Shown piece by piece: positions 1 through 10,293 of a stretch of DNA of 64,000 nt. This DNA comes from Opitutaceae bacterium (GTDB lineage: Bacteria > Verrucomicrobiota > Verrucomicrobiia > Opitutales > Opitutaceae): contig JADJTK010000009.1 of NCBI GenBank assembly GCA_016711225.1, forward strand, positions 263,182 through 327,181. Direction: 5' to 3'. Below the pieces are notes generated by a model. The model was not told where the DNA came from, searched no databases, and saw nothing but the letters and a program-made list of their open reading frames with translations. The stretch's first letter is position 1, and the number at the start of each line of letters is the position of its first letter. The translations under genes and the position numbers were made by a program.

Positions 1-3000
1 GCTCCTGTAAGCGGGATTCCATTGTGATACCACTGGAAGGCAAGCGGACCATCGCCGGTGGCACCGACCGAAAGGACCAGCGGATCCCCATCGACCACGG
101 CCGCCGAAGCCGGCGAGGTCGTGAAGGCAGGCGGCACCGAAAACGAGCTCTGGAAGGCGATGGCAAGCGCAGCATCGAGCAAATGGAAGCGGGGACGGTC
201 ATGGACGAGCGTGACAAGGAGCAGTTGTCCGCCGGGCAAAGAGGCCAAGCGCAATGGATACCCCTCGACCTTCTGACTGCGGGTCTGAGTGAACGAAGTG
301 TCCGACCACTGCTGCAGCTCGCACTCCGTCAATCCGGTCCGGACGGTGGTAAGAGTGCCTCCGAACCAGACGGCGTCGTCGATCCGGTTCGCCAATGCCG
401 CAACCCGCTCGAGCTTGAGGCCGCTGTAGATTTCGCCGGACCCCAGCAACACGAGGAGGCCATCCGGCGATACGCGAATGGGGGCAAGCAGTTGACCACG
501 TCAAGATAAGGCGCGCCGCCGTTCCCACTGATCTGGCCATTTGCATCTATATCCTCGAAGCAAAGGTCGTTTGACGACGAGTCGTCGCTAAACAGTATAC
601 TCTTCGATTCGTCGCGGACAGGCGAAGGCACGAGATTCGATGCGATACGCCAACCCCGAGCGAACGATGCCATCTGGGGCGAAGGTGGTATGACCCGCTA
701 GCGTCGACCGCAAGGACGACAGCGCCGGCGACCACGAGTCCGGTAGGCGCGGAGAAAGTGGCTCCACATTGCACACTGGCTCCATCCGAAAGCGCCTTAC
801 GGACGATGCTCCCGGTGGGCTGGGCCAAGATGAGCGCATCGTCGATCTCGGAATAGGCGACATAGCTCGGCGTCGAGGGGAGCGTGACGGGGGCAAGATA
901 GCGGCGCTCGGCAGTGGACCACCGGAAGACGTTGCGGTGTACGCGGCTGACGAGCAGCACGTTGCCCGCGCGGTCGACCAACACGTCGTCGGGTGCATAG
1001 TGGAGTCCGCTCGCATCGATCGGAGCTGCGGATGGCCGAGGCTGCATGTCATCGGGGCCGACGCGGGCAACACCGATTGCTCCGCCGGGGGTCGTGGTCT
1101 GGGCAAAGGCGAGGATCTCGCCGCCAAAAGAAAACATGCGATCGCCCGCCACATCGATCTTCGCCTCGGCGAATTCGCGCCAAGCGGCATCGAGCCGCTG
1201 GACACGATTGCCGCGCAAGACCGCGGCCCCGCCTCCGGGTAGGAACACGATGTCCTGAAATCCTCCGCCCAGGGCCGCCGCCCATTGGAAATCGCTCGTG
1301 CGGTATAGTATCCCCCCGCCATCAGAGATCAGCGCTGCGTCGGGACTCAGGAAGCAACGGCGGCCGACCGGGACATCCCAGAGCCGCGACAACTCCGTAT
1401 AAGCCCCCACCGTGCCGTCGGTCGCCAACGGGAAGTAGCCCGCCGTTCCCGCATAGAGACGCGCCAAGGTCGGGGCCAAGGACACGGCGGCGGGCATGCC
1501 CCATGGGCCATTGGCAGAAGCGATTCGTACTCCGGTCTGCTCGTCAAAAACCTCGAGTTTAGGATTCGCCACAGCCGTGATCGAATACAGCCGTCCGCTC
1601 CACCGCACCAGTTGCCGGCATTCCTGGCTCGCCTGCGCCACAGTCGTCTCACCGGTCAAATCCAGAGCGAAGCGGGAGATCTTGGTGCCGAAGGCCACAT
1701 GCACCCCGGCAGCGTCGACGAGGAAGGCCGAGGCGGTGGCGGGCAACATCACCGGCGGAAGCCATTTCCGGGCGGACATGTCGTAACGCTCGATTCGCCC
1801 GGGAGTGGCGTACAGTACGTAGACCACGCCGGCGTGCGCTTGGATGTCGACCCAAGTGCCGGAAGCGGGAGTCTCCCCCTCGAAGGAGGGGTCGACGCAT
1901 GACACGACGGAAACGAGCCCAGGTGTCGACGACACCGTGCCGCTGGAGTTCGTACGCGTGAGCAGATACTCGCCGGAGTCGGCAATCATAGCGTTCACGA
2001 TGCTGTACCTCCCCCAAGAGTCTGCGGCGATAGGCACGCCATTGTGGTACCATTGGAACGTACAGGGCACGCCCGTGTCGTCGAAGCTCGCGCCGAGATC
2101 AAATCTTCCCCCGAGCCGCACTTCGCCGCCATTTGCAACCAAATTGCGATCCAAGGGCGGCGCCACGAGATGCAGCTGCACCGCCGCGCTGGTAACGCTC
2201 CCACCGGCATTGGTGACCTTCACGGAGTACGATCCTTCGTTGGCCTCGGTAAGGGCACGAATATCCAGCCAACTCCAGGTCGCACCGCGGATCGCGAGGC
2301 CGTCACGATACCATTGGTAGGTGAGTGGCTGCGAGCCGGAGACGTCAACACCATAGGACACGGATCCTCCCAATACCGCGGTGGCGTTGCGCGGCCCATA
2401 GTTTATCCGCGGCGGTACGGCGGGAATCACAGTTACCGTCGCAGGGGTGCTCACGACGCTTCCGCCTGCGTTGCTCGCCACCACCGTGTAGACGCCGGCA
2501 TCACCGAGAGTCGCAGCACGAAGCTCGAAGGACGAATACGTAGCCCCGGCGATGGGGGCACCGTCTTTGGACCATTGGTAGGTCACGTTGCGGCCATCCA
2601 CCCAGCAATAGAGGTACAGACGGTCGCCCTGCACTGCTAAGGCGTTGTACAGAGGTGAGGTGAAGACCGGCGGCGGGACCGGAAGAACCACCAACTGCGC
2701 GGGGTTGCTCGTCGCGCGACCGCCCTCGTTCGACACCACGACTGTATAACTGCCGGCATCAGCGAGCGTCGACGCAGACTTCGAATAGTCCCTATCGATG
2801 GCGCCGGGAAGGTCGACGCCGTCCTTCTGCCATTGGTAGGAGAGCCCACGACCGCTGGCCCCGATGGTGAACGAAAACGATTCGCCGGCATAACACTCCT
2901 GCGAAAACGGGTGCGGGTCGATCTGCGGCGGGAGGATCTGGTTGTCGGGACCACGCCCGTAGAGCGTGCCGATGCCGTCCTTGTCATCCTCGGCCAGGGT

Positions 3001-3573
3001 GTCTAGGTCCGACATGGCGGAGTTCATCAGCGCCGAGAGCCATTGTTCGTTCTCGTCGGGGTGGCCGAGCTCGAGGACGTGCCCGAGCTCGTGCATGGCC
3101 ACGCGTCGGAATTCAGAGGTCGGATAGCCGTAGCCATCCGGGTATCGGAGGGATCCGCGGTAGGCATTCCACTGCCTCGATGTGGTGAAGAGAATGTCGG
3201 ACTCGGTGCGGGTGGTCCCGGATGACCACGTGATGGTCACCGCCAGCACGTTCGCGCCCCAGGCCTCGCCATAGATGTTGTCGGCAAAGAGCAAGTCGTT
3301 GAGTTGGTTGTGTTCCGGCGCGGTGGTCGTGCCGGTGGTCTGCCAGGCCAGCTGCAGGTCGTGCATGCAGCCGTTCCAGATCTGCATGGCCTCGATCGCG
3401 TTGGCGTCCCAGGTGCGCCCGTCGATCAGCGGGGGACTGGTCCCGAGCCGCAGTTGCATTGTCACCACTGCACCGACAGGCCAAGCGGCCTCAGGCGAGG
3501 ATCGCACCCAAGCGGATGCCGGCGAGAGCAGCGTGATGAAGAACAACAGCGGCAACAGCAGGCGCGATTTCAT
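1..3573 (-). CDS. Secreted matrixin-type metalloprotease with Ig-like repeats; frameshifted, 3' end outside window
   Basis: Predicted exported zinc endopeptidase. A signal peptide ends near residue 21 (hydrophobic stretch, then SPASAW). The matrixin zinc motif HELGHVLELGH is at residues 161-171, with three His ligands and the catalytic Glu. Four Ig-like modules with the 'YQW..DG..I.GA' signature follow (about 215-560), then a propeller-like region of short beta repeats (about 570-900). The open frame would stop at 547, but coding continues: near 690 the match moves to another frame (FAPDGIVRSGL), and near 500 it moves again (QLLAPIRVSPDGLLVLL), running off the left edge in another Ig-like module (AFQWYHNGIPLTG). 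About one base appears missing at 499-502. The gene starts 16 bases after the small exported protein upstream. Either a decaying gene or sequence indels; the protease call is firm, the 3' structure is not. Confidence 0.8.
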
Positions 3574-3589
3574 GGTGGGGGCTTCGCGG

Positions 3590-4180
3590 TTATTGCGCTG
3601 ACGCTTGGCGTGGGCGGCTCAGCTCGGTGCGGATGGCCGACTCGAAATCGGCGGCGCGCATCGGTGTCTGAGCCATCTGGTTCAGCGTCGGCCGGGCTTC
3701 GGTCTCGCCGAGCGGACTAGCCACCTGAGCGGTGGCGGTCAGCGGGGTTCCATCGGCGCGTGCCACAAAGTCGGTCCCGCCGGTGTGATCGCTCACCACC
3801 GGATAGCGGCCGTGGGGAATGGCGACCAGGGGGCACATCGCGCGGCCATTGCCTGCAATGAAGAGGTAGTCGCGGTCGCCCGCGCCGAATTGAGGCAGCC
3901 CCTCAATCTCCATCCGCTCGTCGCCGATTTGCCCGCCGAGCTGTCGGAGTTCGATCTCGCTGGCTGCTGTACCCTTCAAGGTGGTTTCGATGCGGAATTT
4001 CACGATGGTGACGATCACGCGTCCGCGGGGGGATTCTCGCCATTCGCAGCGGCTATCGATCGCCTTGGCGCGAACGATGGAGTCGGCTTGCGCAACGAGT
4101 TCCGCAAAGGTTGGAGGACGTACCGTGAGTGCGTGAGCAGGCACGCCGGCCAGAACGGCCGCTGAGGACGGCGGTGACAT
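3590..4180 (-). CDS. Small exported protein of unknown function
   Basis: About 196 residues if started at the ATG ending at 4180. The N-terminus (SSAAVLAGVPAHA, then LTVRPPTFAELV) looks like the second half of a signal peptide with an AHA-type cleavage site, but the usual basic, long hydrophobic first half is missing. The body is a compact beta-rich domain (IVTIVKFRIETTLKG, GLPQFGAGDRDYLF) without a motif I can name. It sits directly upstream of the matrixin-like gene, a pairing that suggests co-expression or shared export. The start overlaps the 3' end of the SGNH hydrolase gene by about 130 bases in another frame, which is unusual; a deletion or indel may have removed the true start and spacer. 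Function unknown. Confidence 0.6.
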   Translation of the reverse strand: MSPPSSAAVLAGVPAHALTVRPPTFAELVAQADSIVRAKAIDSRCEWRESPRGRVIVTIVKFRIETTLKGTAASEIELRQLGGQIGDERMEIEGLPQFGAGDRDYLFIAGNGRAMCPLVAIPHGRYPVVSDHTGGTDFVARADGTPLTATAQVASPLGETEARPTLNQMAQTPMRAADFESAIRTELSRPRQASAQ

Positions 4181-6190
4181 CGACGCCGGCAGGGTCGAAG
4201 AGCTGCGTCTGGATGGTCTGCGCCGCAGCGGCCCGGCCACAGGAGTCCTGCCCGGCTCCCATGGTGACCTGCGCGAGGCCGCCGACGGTGATGCTGGCGC
4301 CATTGGGCTGGGCCAGCGCTCCGCCGGCGATCTTGACGCTGATCGTGCCTCCGGGGCCGAAATACCCAGGATAGGGGGTCGCCGAGCCTCGGGCCGAAAT
4401 CTCGTGCACGACCCGGGCGAGCTCATCCCGATCACGGTGGGCGCGTAGATGCCGGAGAAGCCGGTTCCGGAATTGTACGAGGCGTTGCCTTGATGGATAC
4501 CCCCGAGACCGCCGTTGGTGGAGACGATGCCGGCGACGGCGACATCAGCCCAGCCGGCGTAGGCCGCATCCGGGCGGGTGACGCCGGGGTTGGTGGCCGT
4601 ACCCACCGAGTAGATGGTGAAGTGGGTGGAGGCGTCGGCCCCGGCGAGGATGATCGTCGCCTTGCCTCGCATGTATTCGATCCCAGTTTGGTTGTAGAGC
4701 GTGGGAGCCATGGGACCGGCGACCGTCGTAGGATCGAGCACGATGGTGATGGCACCCGCGCCCGACATCTCGACCTGGACGATGCTGTTGTTGGTGTCGA
4801 GGTACGAGCAGCGCGCGATCTGGTCGGGATCGGCCGTGAAAGTTCCGGCCGCACCGGTGAGCAGGAACTGGTCGTAGGTGTGTCCGTTGGAATGGTGGAT
4901 GTCCTGCCACTCGGGGCGGGTGGTGAGACTGCCGGCGGTACGCTGGCCCGGCACCGGTATGACGCCGAGCACCACCGGGGTGGAAAGCGTGGTGGCGCCC
5001 GAGCCCGTCACGGCGCAGTCGTAAAGGCCGGCGTGATCGGGGCCGACAGCCGGAAGGTTGAGCGTTGCGGAAGCGGCTTCTTGCACAACGAGGCCGCCCT
5101 TGGACCATTGATAGCTTGAGGCGCAGGAGGCCTCCACGCTGAGTGTGGCGGGTTGCAGGGAAACCACAGCCATGCACCCCGTCTGGGTGGTTATCACGGG
5201 AGGGCCGCCTTCGAGGCCGAGCACGTCGGTGAGAATCTCGGTGGGCAGCAGTAGCGTAAAACCGCCGTCGTAGTGCGAGTTCATCGCGCCCAGGATGGCG
5301 TTGGCGATCAGGGCTTGGGCGGCGGTGGAGGCGTGGAAACCGTCTTTGGCGAAAAGGTACTGGGGGCGGTTCTCCGCATCCCCGGAATTGAAGAACGGAA
5401 GCCCGCCGATGAGAAATTCGGTGTCGCCAGCAATCGAACGCGTGATTGAGCAGATGTCAGCGTAGGCGATGCCGCGCTCGGTGGCGAGAGCGGCGAGGAA
5501 CGTGTTGAGCTCGCCGATGCGCGCGGAAGCCACCGCGCGCAGGGCTGGATCGGGCACCCGGCCCTTCACGGATGGCGTGACGCCGACATCGGGTGCGTTG
5601 ACCAGGACAACCTTTAACGCGGCATTCTGGGTGCGTACGAAATCGATCGTGGTGGCGAGATTATCGCGGATTGCCGCGAGGTCGGCGTTGGTGGCCACGC
5701 TGGTGCAAAGTTCCGTGTAGAGGGCGCTGAGGTCGTTGCCCGAACAGAATACCACCACCCAGGCGACGGAGCCGTCGCGCAGCTGGGTCTTCAGTTTGGG
5801 GCAGGACACGGCATCGAGCAGTTGCTCCGCCGTACTCGGAAACAGGGGAGGATTGAGGAGCTCGACGAGGTCAGTGGTGCGGAACCCGGGCACGGCCCAG
5901 TTGAAGGCATGCCCGCCATTGCGGTAGTCGGGATAGGAGGCGAGCTGGCCGGAGTAGTGGCCGAAGGAGATCTCGTCGGCGCGGGCGACCGCGAGGATCT
6001 CGACCCAGTTGGCGATATTGGCCTCGAGGGGATTGCTGGCGGGGGCAGAAAATGGAATCTCGAACGCGTACTCTTCCGAGAGGCTGTCGCCCAGCACCAG
6101 CACGTTTTGCGGAGCGGCGGGCAGCGCGAGCGCGCCGAGGAGGAACAGGGTGGCGAGAGCGGCGAGGCTCGGGCGACGCGTGGCGTGCAT
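4053..6190 (-). CDS. Secreted SGNH/GDSL hydrolase with Ig-like domain; one frame break
   Basis: Predicted extracellular esterase or lipase of the SGNH family. Start chosen at the ATG ending at 6190 because a clean signal peptide follows (MHATRR, hydrophobic core, ALPAAPQ). Block I is VLVLGDSLSEE with nucleophile Ser36; block III is CSGNDL; block V is DGFHAS, giving the Asp-His pair. After about residue 360 comes an Ig-like module (SYQWSKGGLVV) and a C-terminal region with a self-assembling-lectin-like look (YMRGKATIILAG). Near 4430 the sensible reading moves to another frame (ELARVVHEISARGSATPYP, later LFDPAGVDVTAV) and stops at 4053, so one indel is present. The substrate cannot be told from sequence. 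Same strand and close to the two secreted genes downstream. Confidence 0.75.
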
Positions 6191-6301
6191 AGTCCAATCA
6201 TGCACGAGACCCTGTGTCCGGAAAGGCAATTCCCGGCTCGGGCGGAGCCTCGCCCTCCAATCAACCAGACGAAAGGCCCCCTCCCGCAATCAGATCGATG
6301 G

Positions 6302-6901
6302 CTAGGCGAGTGCCTTCTTGATCAACGCCTCAGTGGTGGCGGCGCCGCCGAGGGCGGCCAGCGCCTTGCGCACGGCTTTGTCGGCATCCGGCGGACGATA
6401 ACCCAGGGCAACGAGCGCGGCCAAGGCATCGCCGAGTACCGAGGGTTCGGATGCCGCGGCGGCTCCGGCTCCGCTTGGGGCGACGATCTGCGAGATCGGG
6501 CCCATCTTGTCCTTCAAATCGAGAATGATCCGCTCGGCCGTTTTTCGGCCGATGCCTGGGCACTTCGAGAGCAGATCCGCATCGGAGGCGACGATCGCGC
6601 TCTGCAGCGAGGGCAGGGAAAGGTGGCTCATCAACGCCAGGCCCACCTTCGGGCCCACGCCGCTGACCTTCTCGATGAGCATGCGAAAAAAGTCGCGCTC
6701 CGCCGCGCTGGCGAAACCGTAGAGCGCCTGCGAGTCCTCGCGGTAAACGACGACGGTGTGCAGAAAAGCCGGTTGCCCGGCGGAGGGCAGCTTCTCGGCG
6801 GTCGTCACCGGAACATTGATCTCGTAGCCAACTCCAGCCACCTCGAGCACCGCGCGTAGCGGAGTGGTCGACAGCAGGGTCCCGCGCAGACTGGCGATCA
6901 T
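6302..6901 (-). CDS. ruvA: Holliday junction branch migration protein RuvA
   Basis: DNA-binding subunit of the RuvAB branch migration motor, which loads RuvB on Holliday junctions in recombinational repair. It is 199 residues, normal for the family. Domain I is an OB fold (MIASLRGTLLS, VAGVGYEINVP). Domain II carries the two helix-hairpin-helix motifs (LIEKVSGVGPKVGLAL and SKCPGIGRKTAERII). A linker leads to the small RuvB-contacting domain III (LVALGYRPPDADKAV). The ATG overlaps the dapB stop by four bases, so translation is probably coupled in a dapA-dapB-ruvA unit. No ruvB or ruvC is adjacent. Confidence 0.95.
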   Translation of the reverse strand: MIASLRGTLLSTTPLRAVLEVAGVGYEINVPVTTAEKLPSAGQPAFLHTVVVYREDSQALYGFASAAERDFFRMLIEKVSGVGPKVGLALMSHLSLPSLQSAIVASDADLLSKCPGIGRKTAERIILDLKDKMGPISQIVAPSGAGAAAASEPSVLGDALAALVALGYRPPDADKAVRKALAALGGAATTEALIKKALA

Positions 6902-7653
6902 GAGGTGGAGGCGGGTTTGCGGAAGCCAAGCACGTCCTGCATGTCGTAAAGCCCGGCCGGGCGGCCGGCGGACCAGACCGCGGCGTGGAGCGCGCCACGG
7001 GCGAAAATTCCGCGGTCAGAGGCCTTGTGGGTGAGCTCTACGCGTTCGCCCAGCGCAGCGAAGACGACGGTGTGATCGCCCACGACGTCGCCGCCGCGTA
7101 GCGAATGGATCCCGATCTCGCGCTTGGTGCGTTCGCCGGTGATACCCTGGCGGCCGTACCGCAGGTCAGTCTCGTTGAGGTCGCGGGCGCGCATCAGGAC
7201 TTCCACGAGGTTGGCGGCGGTGCCGCTGGGGGCGTCCTTCTTGAAACGATGGTGCATCTCGATCACCTCGGCGTCGTAGCTGGAGTCGAGCACCCGGGCG
7301 GCCTCGGCAGTGAGATGGTAGAGCAGGTTGACGCCCACCGAGTAGTTGCCCGTCCAAACGCAGGGAATGGCGGCGGCGACGCGGGCCGAGAGCTTGGCCT
7401 TCTCCTCGAAGGAATGGCCGGTGGTGCCGACGACGAGCGCCTTGCCGTGGCGGATCGCCAGCTCGATCAGGCCGGCGGTGACGGAGTGATGGCTGAAGTC
7501 GACGACAACGTCGGCGGAGGGTAGGGCGGCGGCGAGGTCGTCGCCCTGGTCGAGGGCGGCGGAGACGGTCAAGCCGAGCTCCTTGGCGGTGGCCAGCAGC
7601 GCGAGGCCCATGCGGCCCTTCGCACCATTGATGAGAATACGGGGAGAGGACAT
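6898..7653 (-). CDS. dapB: 4-hydroxy-tetrahydrodipicolinate reductase DapB
   Basis: Second committed step of the lysine/diaminopimelate pathway: NAD(P)H reduction of hydroxytetrahydrodipicolinate in the cytoplasm, feeding lysine and peptidoglycan. 251 residues. The nucleotide-binding loop is NGAKGRMG (residues 9-16). VVGTTGH and the substrate and catalytic segment HHRFKKDAPSGTA (about 134-146), with the general acid His and Lys, are intact. The start is three bases downstream of the dapA stop and the end overlaps ruvA, so the three genes are likely one transcript. Confidence 0.95.
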   Translation of the reverse strand: MSSPRILINGAKGRMGLALLATAKELGLTVSAALDQGDDLAAALPSADVVVDFSHHSVTAGLIELAIRHGKALVVGTTGHSFEEKAKLSARVAAAIPCVWTGNYSVGVNLLYHLTAEAARVLDSSYDAEVIEMHHRFKKDAPSGTAANLVEVLMRARDLNETDLRYGRQGITGERTKREIGIHSLRGGDVVGDHTVVFAALGERVELTHKASDRGIFARGALHAAVWSAGRPAGLYDMQDVLGFRKPASTS

Positions 7654-7656
7654 GGG

Positions 7657-8547
7657 TCAGAGGCCGAGACCGGCGAGGGTCTTGTCGAGAAGGGCGCGGC
7701 TCGAGTCGGTGAGTTCGCAGAGCGGCAGGCGCACTTCCGGCGTACCGATGAGGCGGAGGCGCGCCATCGCGTATTTCACCGGCACCGGGTTGGGCTCGAC
7801 GAAGAGATTCTTGAAGAGGGGTTGCAGGCGCTGATGCAGGACGGCGGCCTCGGCAAGTTCGCCGGCGAGGGCGAGATCACAGAGGGCCACCACTTCGGCA
7901 GGCAACAGATTGGAAGCAACGGAGATGACCCCCTTCGCCCCGAGGGAGATGAAGGGCAGGGTGAGGCCGTCGTCGCCGCAGAGGATGGTGACCGAGTCGC
8001 CGCAGGTCTGCTTGAGCTGGTCCACGCGGTCGCAGGAACCACCGGCCTCCTTGATGTGGTTAATGTGCGGGAACGCGGCGCGCAGCCGGGCCACGGTCGG
8101 TACGGCAATCTCGATGCCGCAGCGGCCGGGAATCGAGTAGAGCACGATCGGCTTCGTGGTGGCCTCGGCGATCGCGGCGAAATGGCGGAAGAGCCCTTCC
8201 TGGCTTGGCTTGTTGTAGTAGGGGGCGACCACGAGCATGGCATCCGCGCCCGCAGCGTCGGCCTTCCGGGTGAGCTCCACGGCTTCGCGGGTGCAGTTCG
8301 AGCCGGTGCCGGCCATGACCGGGATGCGACCAGCGGTGCGCACGACCACGCGACGGATCACCTCAAGGTGCTCGTCGTAGTCGAGGGTCGGCGACTCGCC
8401 GGTGGTACCCATCGGCACCAGGCCTTTGATGCCGGCGGCAATCTGGGCGTCGACGAGACGATCCAAATCGTCATAGGCGACTTTGCCGTTGCGGAACGGC
8501 GTCACAAGGGCGGTGATGGCACCGGTGAACTCGCGCGGTTGACTCAT
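7657..8547 (-). CDS. dapA: 4-hydroxy-tetrahydrodipicolinate synthase DapA
   Basis: Condenses pyruvate with aspartate semialdehyde, the first dedicated step of diaminopimelate/lysine synthesis. 296 residues, a typical TIM-barrel length. The signature GTTGESPTL, the proton-relay Tyr in VVAPYYNKPSQ and the Schiff-base Lys in NHIKEAGGS are all visible. It is the first gene of the minus-strand dapA-dapB-ruvA unit, so a promoter for this unit should lie in the 126-base divergent gap shared with pilT. No regulatory leader is obvious there. Confidence 0.95.
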   Translation of the reverse strand: MSQPREFTGAITALVTPFRNGKVAYDDLDRLVDAQIAAGIKGLVPMGTTGESPTLDYDEHLEVIRRVVVRTAGRIPVMAGTGSNCTREAVELTRKADAAGADAMLVVAPYYNKPSQEGLFRHFAAIAEATTKPIVLYSIPGRCGIEIAVPTVARLRAAFPHINHIKEAGGSCDRVDQLKQTCGDSVTILCGDDGLTLPFISLGAKGVISVASNLLPAEVVALCDLALAGELAEAAVLHQRLQPLFKNLFVEPNPVPVKYAMARLRLIGTPEVRLPLCELTDSSRALLDKTLAGLGL

Positions 8548-8673
8548 GCTTAGGGATTTTTGATCGGCGGTTTACGAAACAAGACCTTGAGGAGCAATGC
8601 AGCGTTCAATAGGTAAAATCCATCCCATTTTCCCCAACGGAGCTTTTCCGCGCGGAAACAAGACCCAGCCCTA

Positions 8674-9758
8674 ATGCATACCCAGATTTTCAACGAGTTG
8701 CTCAAGCTCGGTGTCGAGACCGGCGCGAGCGACTGCATCATCAAAACCAACAAGGTTGGCTATCTGCGCATCAGTGGGCGCCTCAAACCGGTGGATATGG
8801 AGCCGGTGCCGCGGCATATCATCCAGGCCTTCGTGGACGAGTATGTGCCGTTCGTCTTCAAACCGCAGTGGGATACCGACGGGCAGATCGACTTCGCTTA
8901 CATGGCGGAAAACATCGGTCGTTTCCGCGTCAACGCCTTCCAGCAGCGTGGCTCGATCTCGGTGGTCTTCCGTCACATCAAGAGCCACATCCCGCAGTTC
9001 AGTGACCTGAACCTCCAGGCCGAACGCCTGATCAAGCTGGCCCAATACAAGGACGGGTTGGTGCTGGTCTGCGGCCCGACCGGCTCGGGCAAGAGCTCGA
9101 CGATGGCTTCGATGCTCAACTGGATCAACCAGAACATGGAGCGCCACGTGGTGACCATGGAGGATCCGATCGAATTCACTTTTCAGGATGGCAAATCGAT
9201 CTTCAACCAGCGCGAGATCGGCATCGACACCCCGAGCTTCGGGTTGGCAGTGCGCGCGGTGCTGCGCCAGAACCCGGACATCATCCTCATCGGCGAAATG
9301 CGCGACGCCGTCTCGCTGGAGACGGCCATCTCCGCCGCCGAGACCGGCCATTTGGTCGTCACCACGCTGCACTCGGCCAATGTGCAGCAGTCGTTGAACC
9401 GTATTTTCGAGTTCTTCCCGCACGAACAACGCATGAGCAGATCCGCCGGCAACTCTCGGCGGTGCTCCGTGGGGTCGTCTGCCAGAAGCTGATCCCGGCC
9501 CTGGAGGGCGGCGGGCGTTATGCCGCCCAGGAAGTGCTCATGGTGGATTCGACCGCCAAGAACCTCATTCTGGAAGGTCACTTCGACAAGGTGCAGTCGC
9601 TGCTGGAGGCCACGACCGAATCCAACTCGGTCTCGTTCAACAAGGACATCTTCCGGCTCATCAAAGAGGGCAAGATTGCCAAGAGTGACGGTCTCAAGTT
9701 CTCGCCGAATCCGCAGTCGCTGGAGATGAACCTGAAGGGCATCTTCATCCGGACTTGA
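8674..9758 (+). CDS. pilT: Type IV pilus retraction ATPase PilT, one-base frame break
   Basis: Hexameric secretion-type ATPase that depolymerises type IV pili (twitching motility, DNA uptake). N-terminal PAS-like domain (about 1-100), Walker A GPTGSGKSS (about 134-142), Asp box TMEDPIEF, Walker B IILIGEMRD and His box TTLHSANVQQ are intact. At position 9435 the frame breaks: ...FFPHEQRM is followed, one frame over, by EQIRRQLSAVLRGVVCQK, the conserved AIRxxL retraction region, then a normal C-terminus ending at 9758. A single missing G between ATG and AG restores one frame of about 361 residues, the family's usual length, so this is probably a sequence error. No other pilus genes are adjacent. 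Confidence 0.92.
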
Positions 9759-10293
9759 GCGAGGGCAGGGGGATCGGCTCCCAGGTTTTCCGTTTTTGAA
9801 CGATCGCCGGCGCCGCGCTGGCGGTCCTGCTCGGCGGGTTCACCGTTTACACGCACCGCATGCTCGGGGGCAGCCTGTTTGAACTGGCCTGTATTTCGGA
9901 GCGAGGGAGTTTTGTCGCGAACCTGTTCATGCGGGGCAGAGCGCCGATCATCAGTGGTGGTATGGAGTCGGGTACACATTCTGGAACTTAGCCCGCGTTC
10001 CGTTCTGCTGTTTCCTCGCGGTACTTACCGGTGCGGGCGCACGATGGTGGCTGAACAGCCGCCGCGCGAAGGCGGCCGCCGCAGTTTCGGTGACACGTTG
10101 AAACGCACTCTGGCTGCGCCGGGAATGCGAACGGAGCCGGCTCGTTTTTCGCGCAATTAGTCGGTTTTGCGCGGCCGCCAGGGTACAAGAACGCGACGTT
10201 TCCGACCTCGTGGGCGGCGTTTCGCCCAAACCCGCCCTGAAGTTCGGACTTGGTTTTTGGAGCCCCGGCCCTTTCCTCAACCCTTTCTCACAC
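9759..10293. other. Intergenic stretch with possible broken small membrane-protein ORF
   Basis: 535 bases between pilT and fabD. On the plus strand near 9805-9990 one frame gives a hydrophobic stretch (AGAALAVLLGGFTVYTH) but follows a stop without a clear start. From about 9960 another frame gives a second hydrophobic stretch (VPFCCFLAVLTGAGARWW) followed by basic residues. Together they resemble a two-helix membrane protein of about 100 residues split by an indel, but I cannot name a family and no ribosome binding site is clear. The last 100 bases should carry the fabD promoter. Confidence 0.3.
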
